Positions 36,848 to 45,543 of a stretch of DNA of 64,000 bases are shown here, one piece after another. How positions within the stretch are numbered: the first letter of the stretch is position 1; each line of letters starts with the position of its first letter. The translations under genes and the position numbers were made by a program. Origin of the DNA: Candidatus Peregrinibacteria bacterium (lineage in GTDB: Bacteria > Patescibacteriota > Gracilibacteria > UBA1369 > 2-02-FULL-48-14); NCBI GenBank assembly GCA_018658105.1, contig JABHVW010000015.1, positions 1 to 64,000 of the forward strand, given 5' to 3'. Under the pieces are notes generated by a model. The model saw only the letters and a list, made by a program, of their open reading frames with translations. It was not told the origin of the DNA and searched no databases.

Positions 36848-37306
36848 TTATATATCTTCATTTAATGAAAAGACTATCGATGGAGAGAAGCCGCGTGATG
36901 CCAAAAATCGAGTGCGTTTTTGATAAAGCTTTTTTGGAGACATAGGCTTTTGAACTCGATTGAACTTTTCAAGAGCTTTAAGTGCGACTTCTTTTTCGTT
37001 GATGTTAAGCGAATCCCAGACTGAGTTTGTGACTTTTGTTGGAATTCCTTTTCTATATAATCTTTGTGCAATTTTGCGTGGCCCTTGAGGGTTCAAATTG
37101 ATTGAGTTTTCTATAGTACGACGAATATAATCTTCGTCATTTAACAGGTTTAATTCGCCAAGCCGATTAATAATTTTGTCTTCATTTTCCTTATTGTGCT
37201 CTTTGCGCTTTTTAAGTTTTTCACGCAGCTCGTGGACGCTATGCGAGCGACGTGAAATTGCTCGTATAGCGTAGTCCATAAGCTTTTGATAATCTTGCCC
37301 CTCCAT
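36848..37306 (-). CDS. recX: Regulatory protein RecX
   Basis: 152 residues of the RecX family of three-helix repeats; RecX caps and disassembles RecA filaments. Recognisable blocks are YAIRAISRRSHSVHELREKLKKR and DEDYIRRTIENSINLNPQGPRKIAQRLYRKGI. Its start overlaps the recA stop (TAATG), the usual recA-recX coupling. Confidence 0.88.
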   Translation of the reverse strand: MEGQDYQKLMDYAIRAISRRSHSVHELREKLKKRKEHNKENEDKIINRLGELNLLNDEDYIRRTIENSINLNPQGPRKIAQRLYRKGIPTKVTNSVWDSLNINEKEVALKALEKFNRVQKPMSPKKLYQKRTRFLASRGFSPSIVFSLNEDI

Positions 37307-38346
37307 TATGTTGCAAGTTTATCGCGTACTAGTTTTTCTAGTTCATTAGTAATTTTTTTGTTTTCTCTTAAGAAAGCTTTACTCTTTTCGCGACCTTGGC
37401 CAAGTTTGTTTTCACCGTAGCTGTAGAAAGCTCCTGCTTTGCGTACAAACTCATACTTGGTAGCGAGATCGAGAATGTCCCCTTCTTTTGAAATACCTTG
37501 ATTGTAAAGAATGTCGAATTCAGCCGTTTTGAAAGGTGGTGCAATTTTATTTTTTACAACTTTCACACGAGTTCTGTTCCCAACTAATTCTTTTTCACCA
37601 GATTCATCTGTACCTTCTAATTTACCAATTCGTCGAATTTCCATACGAACTGAAGAATAGAATTTGAGAGCTTGCCCACCTGTAGTAGTTTCTGGATTAC
37701 CGAACATCACACCAATCTTCATTCTAATTTGATTTAAGAAGATGATAGTACAGTTTGACTTACTCACCGCTCCAGTTAACTTACGAAGCGCCTGACTCAT
37801 TAAACGAGCATGCAGACCCATTTGGGCATCACCCATGTCGCCTTCAATTTCTGCTCGTGGCGTAAGTGCAGCAACTGAATCTATAACGATGATGTCTACT
37901 GCATTTGAACGCACTAAAGTTTCTGTAATTTCTAAAGCTTGCTCACCATTATCTGGTTGAGACAGGAGAAGTTTATCGGTATCTACTCCGATCTTTTCTG
38001 CATAGGATGGATCGAGCGCATGCTCTGCATCAATGAAAGCTGCCGTGCCACCTAGCTTTTGAATTTCTGCAATAATGTGCAGAGTTAGTGTTGTTTTCCC
38101 AGAACTTTCTGGACCGTAAATTTCAACTACGCGGCCTTTAGGTATACCGCCACCGAGTGCTAGGTCGAGAGAGATTGAACCACTTGGAGTAGTTTCGATA
38201 TCCATATGTTTGGACTCCCCCAGCTTCATAATTGAACCTGTCCCATAATTTTTTTCAATTTGAGACATTGCAAGTTCGAGGGCTTTTAATTTGCCTTCTT
38301 TTTGAGTGTTGTTTGAAGCTTCTTCGCTTCCTTTTTTCTTTGCCAT
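37306..38346 (-). CDS. recA: Recombinase RecA
   Basis: 346 residues from [11 protein letters not shown] (ATG at 38346); the track's 25-residue extension spans the promoter. RecA forms filaments on single-stranded DNA for strand exchange and induces LexA cleavage. The core is fully conserved: [14 protein letters not shown] (Walker A), [50 protein letters not shown] (Walker B), [36 protein letters not shown] and a C-terminal acidic-poor tail. It is cotranscribed with recX. The promoter carries a perfect 18-bp palindrome. Confidence 0.98.
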   Translation of the reverse strand: MAKKKGSEEASNNTQKEGKLKALELAMSQIEKNYGTGSIMKLGESKHMDIETTPSGSISLDLALGGGIPKGRVVEIYGPESSGKTTLTLHIIAEIQKLGGTAAFIDAEHALDPSYAEKIGVDTDKLLLSQPDNGEQALEITETLVRSNAVDIIVIDSVAALTPRAEIEGDMGDAQMGLHARLMSQALRKLTGAVSKSNCTIIFLNQIRMKIGVMFGNPETTTGGQALKFYSSVRMEIRRIGKLEGTDESGEKELVGNRTRVKVVKNKIAPPFKTAEFDILYNQGISKEGDILDLATKYEFVRKAGAFYSYGENKLGQGREKSKAFLRENKKITNELEKLVRDKLAT

Positions 38347-38380
38347 AATTTGTGGAGTTAAGTAATAGGCGTTTGATAGG

Positions 38381-38409
38381 ATGTTAGGTGAGTGCGCACT
38401 CACCGTCAA
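38381..38409 (-). promoter_or_regulatory. recA promoter with 18-bp palindromic operator
   Basis: Minus strand: -35 TTGACG (38404-38409), 17-bp spacer, -10 TAACAT (38381-38386). The palindrome GGTGAGTGCGCACTCACC (38387-38404) fills the spacer exactly and its last base belongs to the -35. This is where a LexA-type repressor would bind, but the sequence matches neither the CTGT-N8-ACAG nor the GAAC-N4-GTTC box. Confidence 0.7.
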
Positions 38410-38480
38410 GTATTTTTGCAAAAAACGTGCTTTACATATAAAGGTTTTTTACGTGAAAGTCCTGAATTAAAGCTGAAACG

Positions 38481-39734
38481 TTACATGTTTTGCAAAGTTT
38501 GCGCGTGGAAGTTTGCGAAAATATTGCTGGTGACCAGAGTGGTGTAATCAAAATTTGCTTCGTTGCTTTTTACTGCCCAAACGATACCGTGTTTGATTGC
38601 TGTGACTTTTTCTGAGCCAATATGATGGTGAATTTTTTGTGTTTTTGCTTCGCCGTGGCTATCTTCAATATCGCGCACGAGGAAGATTTGTATGCCCTCG
38701 GGATGATCAAAAGTTTCATCGTCTTTAACTGCAAGTACATTTTCTTTGTTGGTGTTGAGCAATTCGCCGGAGGCAATTAGCTCTTCTGCGAGTTTGTCTT
38801 GGTTGATTCCTGGAGCATGCTGTATTTCGTAATGAACCCATTTTGCGACTTCGAGATTGTGGCCTTTTAAGTTGAGTGCGTTTTGCACAGTTTGCGCTTC
38901 GTTGTCTGTAATAATTAGCTGGATGTATAGTTCAATCGTGTTCGCTTGATGAGTGTATTGGGTCGTTTTCGGGCGATTTTCTGTGAATTCGAGCGGCTCT
39001 GTTGTGCCAGTGAGCGCTTCCCCCTCCATATACTTTCGCATTGAAGTGAAGATTTTTGGCATAGGCGCACTTGGCGCGCGTTCAGGATGAGGCATAATCG
39101 CCATAACATTTCCTTGAGGGTTGCAGATTGCGGCTGCGTCGTCGATGGCACCGTTTGGATTGATCGGATCGTAGCGGAAAACTATCTGATTATTTTCTTG
39201 AAGTTTTTCAAGGAGGCCGGGTGTGATTGTTGTGAAGCGGCCTTCCCCATGAGCAGCAGGTGCCCAAGTTTCTTCGTTCAAATCGTAGTCAATTGTGAAT
39301 GCTGTGCGACCTTTTGGGGCTGCACTTTTCATGGTCACGTTTTCGTTGTAGAAACCTGTTCCGATTAGTTTGCCATCTTGCATTCGGCGGTTGTGTGCGA
39401 GGGACATGAGCAGTTCGTGGTTCGCTCCGCCTGGCACGAGACCTGTTTCAATTAGATTTTGAGCTCCGTTACAAATGCCAAGAACTGGTTTGCCTTTTGC
39501 TGCTTGAACTTTAATTTCGTCCATAACTGGATCGAGCGAGGCGATTAGGCCTGCGCGTACGCGATCTTCGTAGGCGAATCCACCTGCAATTACGAAGCCG
39601 TCGAAGTCGTCGAGTTTTTTTGGATCGTCATTCCAGCGGAAAAATTCGCCGTGCATTCCTGCATCTTTTAGCGCACGAACTGTTTCGTACTCTGAGTTTA
39701 CACCTGGGAATTGTATTACTGCGACTTTTTTCAT
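38481..39734 (-). CDS. purQ: FGAM synthetase glutaminase subunit PurQ fused to a PurS-like C-terminal region
   Basis: 417 residues, against ~225-260 for PurQ alone. Residues ~1-245 are the class I glutaminase: VAVIQFPGVNSE, GGFAYEDRVRAG, the nucleophile Cys in GICNGAQ and MPHPER supplying the His-Glu. Residues ~260-345 resemble PurS (TIELYIQLIITDNEAQTVQNALNLKGH...ELLNTNKEN), and ~350-417 is a second small domain (KVTAIKHGIVWAVKS). PurQ, PurS and PurL together form FGAM synthetase, step four of purine synthesis; PurS bridges PurQ and PurL. The gene starts one base after the purL stop. The PurS assignment is by pattern only. Confidence 0.88.
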   Translation of the reverse strand: MKKVAVIQFPGVNSEYETVRALKDAGMHGEFFRWNDDPKKLDDFDGFVIAGGFAYEDRVRAGLIASLDPVMDEIKVQAAKGKPVLGICNGAQNLIETGLVPGGANHELLMSLAHNRRMQDGKLIGTGFYNENVTMKSAAPKGRTAFTIDYDLNEETWAPAAHGEGRFTTITPGLLEKLQENNQIVFRYDPINPNGAIDDAAAICNPQGNVMAIMPHPERAPSAPMPKIFTSMRKYMEGEALTGTTEPLEFTENRPKTTQYTHQANTIELYIQLIITDNEAQTVQNALNLKGHNLEVAKWVHYEIQHAPGINQDKLAEELIASGELLNTNKENVLAVKDDETFDHPEGIQIFLVRDIEDSHGEAKTQKIHHHIGSEKVTAIKHGIVWAVKSNEANFDYTTLVTSNIFANFHAQTLQNM

Positions 39735-39735
39735 T

Positions 39736-42075
39736 TTATGTATTTAAGGTTTTGCGGAGGCCATTTAGCCAAGTATCTATAATTGTTTCGGATGGGATTT
39801 CGAGGACATTTTTGACTGTGAATTTTTGCTCTTCAGTTACTTGGCCAAGTAGGAATGGCTTGATGCCTCTTTGTTCGCATATGTTTTCGAATGCCTTCTG
39901 TTTTTCTACTTCAACTACGAAACCGCCGGTTTCGCTGAATAGGATTTTGTCTGTGCGGAGTTCGCCTGAAATTTCTACTGAGATTCCGAATTGACCTTTG
40001 CCGCGCCCGCCGACGAGCATTTCTGCAAGGCAGACTGCGAGGCCGCCATCGGATATGTCGTGGGCTGCGAGGACTAGGCCGCGATCTATTGTTTCGGTTA
40101 AAACTTGTAGCTCTTTGCGAACTTCTGCGAAATCTGGTTTAGGAATGTTTGCGCCTAGCTCGCCAAGGGCGCGGTAAAATGCGCTAGCCCCACACTCATC
40201 TTTGCGCTCACCTATGAGGTATAAGTAATTTCCTGGTTTTTTGAGAGACATGTCTACTGCCTTGTCTACATTGTCGATACGTCCGAGCATTCCGATAACA
40301 GGCGATGGCGCTACGCTGCCATTTTTTGACTCATTATAGAGCGAAACATTTCCTGAAGAAATTGCGAGAGGCCCATCGAAAGACAAGTGACCTACTCCTT
40401 CGAGTGCTTCTTTTATTCCGCGGATTCCTTCAACTAGTTCCCACATTTGTTCTGGTTTTTCTGGATTTCCATAGTTCAGACAATCTGTTGCGGCCCATGG
40501 GGTTGCGCCGATTGCTGCTACGTTTCGCATACTTTCGACTACTGAATTGACTGCACACCAATATGGTGAGATTAAACCATGCCTTGGATTTGCATCTACA
40601 GATAGTGCTGCGCCGATTTTGTGGAGTTCTGGTGCGTCTTCGCGGTGACGGAAAGGTACGATTAATCCTGCGTCTGCCATACCTGGCTCGAAGACAGTTT
40701 GACCTTGAACCACTTTGTCGTAGCCTTCAAAAATTGGAAGGCGAGAAGCAATATTATCGCTAGCAAGAATTTTTAGGAAAATATCTTCGAGAGCCTCCCC
40801 TGTTGGTTCTTCGAATTCTGGCTCTGTAAATGTTCTTTTTGGATCTGCGAATGGCCTGTCTGCAAGTACACCTTCGGTAATGTCTGAAGCTTTTGCGTCC
40901 ATAAGAATTTCATCTTCATATTTCACTAAGTAATTTCCTTTTGTGACCTTGCCGATTAGGCTTGCGCGTGCGCCGGTTGATACTTTTGGGAGATCCCATT
41001 CTTCATTGTAATGCTTTAGGATTTGATCTGTCAGTTTGGGGTCACACATCCAGCAGAGGCGTTCTTGAGTTTCGGCACATGCAATAACAGATGGATGTAG
41101 CCCATCAATTGAGGTGTGGATTTTCTTCAGATCGATTTCGGCACCGAGGCCGGCTGGCTCAACTTGCTCAACAGTTGCACAAATGTTTCCACCCGCGCCC
41201 ATATCTTTAAAGCTGACTTTATCTAGATCGCCTTGATCTCTTAACTTGTGAATTAGTTGAATTGTTGATTCTGCGAGGTGGCGCTCAAGAAATGGATTTG
41301 GCTCTTGAACTGCACCTTTATTTGCCTCCTTATCTGCTTCGTCTAGCTCGAGTGATGCAAATGCAGCACCGCCCATTCCAGAATTATCGGTTGGCTTTCC
41401 GACTACAATTATGTCGAAACCTTCAGCATTTTTTGGCACGAAGGAATGGATGATTTCGTCTTCACGCAGCGCTCCGAGAGCCACAACGTTGACTAGACAG
41501 TTGTCATTAAAACTTTCGTCAAAATATATGTCGCCGGCGATGTTCGGCACCCCCAGTGGATTACCGTAACCTGCAATTCCTGCAGTAACATCTGAGGCAA
41601 TTAGCTTTGTGAGAGTTCGATCACTTTGGCCGAAACGAAGAGGATCGGCAGATGCGATAGGCTTTCCGCCCATAACAATTACGTCTCGAACAATTCCACC
41701 TACACCTGTTGCTGCGCCTTCATAGGGTACAACTTGAGATGGATGGTTGTGGGACTCGTGAGCCATAATTATTCCATATTTGCGACCTTCATTATCTGTT
41801 CCGAATTCTACGATTCCTGCATCTTCGCCTACTCCGAGCATAATATTTGGTGCGTCGGTTGGAAGCGTTTTTAGATGGCTGCGAGTTGATTTGTATGAAC
41901 AGTGCTCGCTCGCTTGAATACCCCAAACAATTGCTTCGGTTAGGGTTGGCGCGCGACCAAGAAGCTCTTCGACTTGGCGAGCCTCACTGATTGTTAGACT
42001 AATTTTGTTATCTTTAAGAGCGCGCGCAGCCTCCTCATCGGTCATTTGGGAGAAAGCGAAATTTTTGCTGCTCAT
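39736..42075 (-). CDS. purL: FGAM synthetase subunit PurL
   Basis: 779 residues, the size of the small-type PurL that needs PurQ and PurS. Recognisable are the N-terminal linker WGIQASEHCSYKSTRSHLK, the ATP-binding HESHNHPSQVVPYEGAATGVGGIVRDVI, PLRFG, SFKDMGAGGNICATVEQ, and the second half ending in VLAAHDISDGGLAVCLAEM and ILFSETGGFVVEV. It converts FGAR to FGAM using ammonia from PurQ. It leads the purL-purQ/S operon; upstream lies the long inverted repeat at 42111-42213. Confidence 0.96.
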   Translation of the reverse strand: MSSKNFAFSQMTDEEAARALKDNKISLTISEARQVEELLGRAPTLTEAIVWGIQASEHCSYKSTRSHLKTLPTDAPNIMLGVGEDAGIVEFGTDNEGRKYGIIMAHESHNHPSQVVPYEGAATGVGGIVRDVIVMGGKPIASADPLRFGQSDRTLTKLIASDVTAGIAGYGNPLGVPNIAGDIYFDESFNDNCLVNVVALGALREDEIIHSFVPKNAEGFDIIVVGKPTDNSGMGGAAFASLELDEADKEANKGAVQEPNPFLERHLAESTIQLIHKLRDQGDLDKVSFKDMGAGGNICATVEQVEPAGLGAEIDLKKIHTSIDGLHPSVIACAETQERLCWMCDPKLTDQILKHYNEEWDLPKVSTGARASLIGKVTKGNYLVKYEDEILMDAKASDITEGVLADRPFADPKRTFTEPEFEEPTGEALEDIFLKILASDNIASRLPIFEGYDKVVQGQTVFEPGMADAGLIVPFRHREDAPELHKIGAALSVDANPRHGLISPYWCAVNSVVESMRNVAAIGATPWAATDCLNYGNPEKPEQMWELVEGIRGIKEALEGVGHLSFDGPLAISSGNVSLYNESKNGSVAPSPVIGMLGRIDNVDKAVDMSLKKPGNYLYLIGERKDECGASAFYRALGELGANIPKPDFAEVRKELQVLTETIDRGLVLAAHDISDGGLAVCLAEMLVGGRGKGQFGISVEISGELRTDKILFSETGGFVVEVEKQKAFENICEQRGIKPFLLGQVTEEQKFTVKNVLEIPSETIIDTWLNGLRKTLNT

Positions 42076-42110
42076 AGATATTTTGTTTACACCCTTAATT
42101 TAGCGGCTTT

Positions 42111-42213
42111 CTGTCATATGTAAATGTAATTTTACTATTTTGCTTAGCGCTCCGGGCCGCTTGGCCGAGTCTTGCTTTCGCAAAATAGTAAAAATTGCAA
42201 ACATTTATGACAG
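42111..42213. repeat. 103-bp imperfect inverted repeat with GC-rich head
   Basis: Outer arms begin CTGTCATA and end TTTTACTATTTTGC on both sides (right arm read inverted), differing by a few bases and one extra T; the centre holds GCGCTCCGGGCCGCTTGGCCGAG, itself with a GGCC-GCTT-GGCC hairpin. It fills the ftsE-purL spacer. Confidence 0.75.
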
Positions 42214-42242
42214 TTGAAGCACTATAATAATGTAAAAACAAT

Positions 42243-42902
42243 CTATGCTGACACAGTGCGTATTTTACCTTCCTCTACATATAAAACTTTTCCGTTTACT
42301 TGGCGGAGTAGATTTCCGTTGTGAGTTGCGAATATAACTGTGACTCCTTCGATGTTGAGTTTTTGGAAAAGATCTACGATTCCTGCGGCTGTTTTAGGGT
42401 CGAGGTTACCTGTTGGTTCGTCGGCGATTAAGAGGCGAGGTTCGTGAATAAGTGCGCGAGCGATTGCGACGCGTTGTTTTTCTCCACCTGAAAGCATGTG
42501 TGGGAAATGATGTCTTGCAGCAGCAAGGCCCACCTTTTCGAGTACTTCGTCAACACGTTTTTTAATTTGATCTTCACTGTAACCACAAGCTTCCATTGCA
42601 AATGCTACATTTTCGTAAGCTGTTTTTTTAGGTAATAATTTGTAATCTTGAAAGACAATTCCAAGCCTGCGGCGATATTCTTGCAGTGCTTTTTGGTTGA
42701 ATTTTGTAAGGTCATATCTGTCTACAATGATGTTTCCGTGGGTGAGAGAAACCGCTCCAATAAGCGACAAAACTAGCGTAGTCTTGCCAGAGCCAGAAGG
42801 ACCCATAAGCCATACCCAATCTCCCCCTTGAATCTGAAGATTTACATTATCGAGGACCAATCTTTCACCGTATTGTTTTGTGGCGTTTTTAAATTCGATC
42901 AT
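42243..42902 (-). CDS. ftsE: FtsE-like ABC transporter ATPase
   Basis: 219 residues. Walker A GPSGSGKTTLV, Q-loop in RLGIVFQDYKLLPKKTAYENVAFAM, signature LSGGEKQRVAIARAL, Walker B LLIADEPTGNLD and H-loop FATHN. The RRRLGIVFQDYKLLP and NLDPKT stretches are characteristic of FtsE. FtsE with FtsX regulates peptidoglycan hydrolases at division. The ftsX gene normally follows, but here the next gene on the strand is purL, so FtsX must be elsewhere or the partner differs. Its ATG is 20 bp from the ATG of the divergent SLH gene. Confidence 0.88.
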   Translation of the reverse strand: MIEFKNATKQYGERLVLDNVNLQIQGGDWVWLMGPSGSGKTTLVLSLIGAVSLTHGNIIVDRYDLTKFNQKALQEYRRRLGIVFQDYKLLPKKTAYENVAFAMEACGYSEDQIKKRVDEVLEKVGLAAARHHFPHMLSGGEKQRVAIARALIHEPRLLIADEPTGNLDPKTAAGIVDLFQKLNIEGVTVIFATHNGNLLRQVNGKVLYVEEGKIRTVSA

Positions 42903-42908
42903 GAACGT

Positions 42909-42916
42909 AGTATAAT
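42909..42916. promoter_or_regulatory. Overlapping divergent -10 boxes for ftsE and the SLH gene
   Basis: The eight bases AGTATAAT give TATAAT on the plus strand (42911-42916) and TATACT on the minus strand (42909-42914). Each is exactly six bases from its own ATG (42923 and 42902), so both mRNAs would be leaderless and the two polymerases would compete for one site. Confidence 0.65.
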
Positions 42917-42922
42917 GCGGAC

Positions 42923-44590
42923 ATGAGAATTTCGAAACTTATCTTTGCAGCTTTTCTTGCCACACTTGCACCTGTGAGTGTTTTTGCGGCTACAGGAGTT
43001 ACATCGAGTGAGCTGCAGAGTTCTTCTGCAATTATTTTGCCATCTGCTGAGAGCTTAGATTTGCTGGATGGATATAGTGAATTTCAGCTTCAGGAATCCA
43101 CAAATATTAGTGGTGGTTTGCAGGCAATTTATGAGGCGCGCTTGAATGAAGATCCGTGGCTGAGTGAGGAATTGCCGAGAATTCAGATTTTGCTTTTTTC
43201 TTATTCCACAGAAAAAGCTGCTGACTCGGCCTTTGGCAGCATTACGGATGAAGATGTGACTATTCTTTCGAGTGATGACAGGAATGTATTTTTTGAGAGT
43301 AAAGAAGATGAAAATGTAGATGCTTTTAATACGATTGATGCTGATTATTTGTCTTTTCATCATGTGCGTGTGAGTGGAAATTTGATAATGCAGGCCAGTT
43401 TGTATCATGAAGATGGGGAATATGATGGGAGGAATGTGAAGACATATTATGAAGCGACCTCTAACTCTTCGAAAATTGAGGGGATACTTGAAGATGCTTT
43501 AGACAATTTATCTTTGAGTTTGGGGCTTTTGTTTCCGCCGACGAATACGGATTTTTCTGCGAGAAGTGAGAAGAGCTCTTTGAACATGAGTGAGCTATAT
43601 GAAATTCCTGAAAATGGGACTATAGATCTTTCATTGTACGTGGGTAATTTGGAGGGTGCGGTTGGGACGATTTTTGATTCTGCGGGGATCTCAAGTGCGG
43701 CTGAGGGTGATATTTACATGCATCTGAATGCTGATGGCCGTTTGTTTGCTGGGATTTACGCACCTGAGTTTGATGCGGACTGCCCTTCGCAATCTGGCTG
43801 GTTTAGGATTGAAACGAGTAAATATGTTTATTCTTATGAGTGGAATGATATTAGCCTGCACTATGGGGTTGGTGGATTTTCGATAGATTTGAATGGGGAG
43901 AATGTTGCCACTTGCAGTGTGAGTCAGCCCTTTTCGACCAAGAGTTTGTATTTTGGGGATTTCCCTGGTGACTCGATTGAAGAAAGTATGATTGGCTATA
44001 TGAATGATTTTGCGACCTCATATAGTCTGACTGATGGTGGGGATCTTTGGGATGAGATTTTGAGTGAGCAGTTGTTTTTTGATCTGCCGAATAGTGATGT
44101 AGATTTGCCGATTTTTCAGTTCTTAAAAGAGGAAGGGATATTTTTGGGGAGTGATGGTTATTTGAATCCTGATGTTTATTTGAATCGTGCAGAGATGACA
44201 AAGGTGCTTTTGAAGACCTTTAACTATGCTAGTCCTGAAGGTGTGGCTGTGGAATTTTGGGATGTTGCAGAGGGTGCGTGGTATGAAAAATATTTGGCGA
44301 AGGCGCTAGAAATTGAAATGATTGAGGGCCATGAAGATGGAAGTTTTCAGCCAACTGCGGTGATAAATCATGCGGAGTTTTACACGATGTTGCACAGAAT
44401 TGACGGCCTAATAAAAGAGAGTAAAACTGAAGAATATTTAGATGTGTCGGATGAAGATTGGTTTATGGCAGCGGCGGCATATGCTTTTTACAATGACTTG
44501 GTTTCGGGTTCATATTTTCGGCCTGCTAAGTTGATGACGCGGCGAGATGCGGCTCATGCACTTTATAAATTATTAACATCTGACTTTTAA
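42923..44590 (+). CDS. Secreted SLH-domain protein with LamG/concanavalin-like domain
   Basis: 555 residues. Signal peptide ~1-22 (LIFAAFLATLAPVSVFA-AT), an N-terminal domain of unknown type (~25-195), a lectin-like beta-sandwich (~220-370) with GNLEGAVGTIFDSAGISS and NDISLHYGVGGFSIDLNG that resembles LamG/concanavalin folds, then three C-terminal SLH-like repeats (LKEEGIFLGSDGYLNPDVYLNRAEMTKVLL and DVAEGAWYEKYLAKALEIEMIEGHEDG). It is probably wall-attached and glycan-binding (inference). It overlaps xer by the TAATG arrangement and thus shares its transcript, an unexpected pairing. Confidence 0.83.
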   Translation: MRISKLIFAAFLATLAPVSVFAATGVTSSELQSSSAIILPSAESLDLLDGYSEFQLQESTNISGGLQAIYEARLNEDPWLSEELPRIQILLFSYSTEKAADSAFGSITDEDVTILSSDDRNVFFESKEDENVDAFNTIDADYLSFHHVRVSGNLIMQASLYHEDGEYDGRNVKTYYEATSNSSKIEGILEDALDNLSLSLGLLFPPTNTDFSARSEKSSLNMSELYEIPENGTIDLSLYVGNLEGAVGTIFDSAGISSAAEGDIYMHLNADGRLFAGIYAPEFDADCPSQSGWFRIETSKYVYSYEWNDISLHYGVGGFSIDLNGENVATCSVSQPFSTKSLYFGDFPGDSIEESMIGYMNDFATSYSLTDGGDLWDEILSEQLFFDLPNSDVDLPIFQFLKEEGIFLGSDGYLNPDVYLNRAEMTKVLLKTFNYASPEGVAVEFWDVAEGAWYEKYLAKALEIEMIEGHEDGSFQPTAVINHAEFYTMLHRIDGLIKESKTEEYLDVSDEDWFMAAAAYAFYNDLVSGSYFRPAKLMTRRDAAHALYKLLTSDF

Positions 44591-45531
44591 TGACTGAAGT
44601 AACTGACTTACAAAAATTGATTACGCGCTTCTTGGAGAATTTAGAAGTGGGCCGTGGGAAATCGAGACGAACTGTGGAGAATTATCATCATTATTTGCAG
44701 CGCTTTAATGACTTTATTGAGGGGAAGTCGCCGAGCAAATTGACCTTGGATGATGTGCATAAATATCAGATGCATTTGAATAGATTTGGGGAGAGTGAGG
44801 CTGCGCGTGAGCAGGGTGAGAAGAAGCTTTCTGCGAAGACACAAAATTATCATTTGATTGCGTTGCGGGCTTTTTTGAAATATTTGGTGAAGCAAGATGT
44901 GGAGTGTTTGGCGCCGGAGAAAATTGATCTGAAAAAAGTGGAGGATAGAATTATTGATTTTATTAGTCGTGAAGAAATGGAGAGACTTTTTGAAGCGGTG
45001 GACTTGGGAAAGAAGACAGGTATGAGGGATAGGGCAATGATGGAAACCTTGTATTCAACTGGCTTACGTGTGAGTGAGTTGGTTAGCTTGGATAGGTCTC
45101 AGGTGGATTTGGAGAGGCGAGAATTTTCGATTCGAGGAAAGGGTGGCAAGGCGCGAATTGTGTTTTTGTCTGAGCGTTGTGTGAAGTGGATTCGTTTGTA
45201 TTTGACGGAGAGGCAGGATAATTGGGAACCACTTTTTATAAGTTATGGCCGCGTGCGTGACAATGATGAACTTGGGCTCGGTGAAAAACGACGCATTACG
45301 GCGTATACGGTGCAAGCAATGGTGAGGCAGGCGGCTCGGATGGCCGGCCTTGGTAAGAAGGTGACACCACACGTTATTCGGCATTCTTTCGCTACTGAGC
45401 TTTTGCATAATGGGGCGGACATCCGAGCCGTTCAGGATATGCTGGGCCATTCATCTATTACGACTACACAAATCTATACACATTCAACTAACCCACGGCT
45501 GAGAGACGTGCATAGGGAGTTCCATAAGTAG
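44590..45531 (+). CDS. xerC: Tyrosine recombinase XerC/XerD
   Basis: 313 residues. N-terminal SAM-like core-binding domain ~8-105, catalytic domain ~120-310 with all active residues in view: Arg in STGLRVSELVSL, Lys in IRGKGGKARIVFLS, HVIRHSFATELL (His, Arg), LGHSSITTTQIYTH (His, Tyr nucleophile). Length fits a chromosome-dimer-resolving Xer enzyme and not a phage integrase. XerC versus XerD cannot be separated from one sequence; many CPR bacteria have a single XerH-like enzyme. Confidence 0.93.
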   Translation: MTEVTDLQKLITRFLENLEVGRGKSRRTVENYHHYLQRFNDFIEGKSPSKLTLDDVHKYQMHLNRFGESEAAREQGEKKLSAKTQNYHLIALRAFLKYLVKQDVECLAPEKIDLKKVEDRIIDFISREEMERLFEAVDLGKKTGMRDRAMMETLYSTGLRVSELVSLDRSQVDLERREFSIRGKGGKARIVFLSERCVKWIRLYLTERQDNWEPLFISYGRVRDNDELGLGEKRRITAYTVQAMVRQAARMAGLGKKVTPHVIRHSFATELLHNGADIRAVQDMLGHSSITTTQIYTHSTNPRLRDVHREFHK

Positions 45532-45543
45532 AGCTTTGTCTTC

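Noticed and set aside
38347-38421. 25-residue N-terminal extension of RecA in the ORF track
   Set aside because: It runs through the promoter and palindrome; family start MAKKK lies at 38346.
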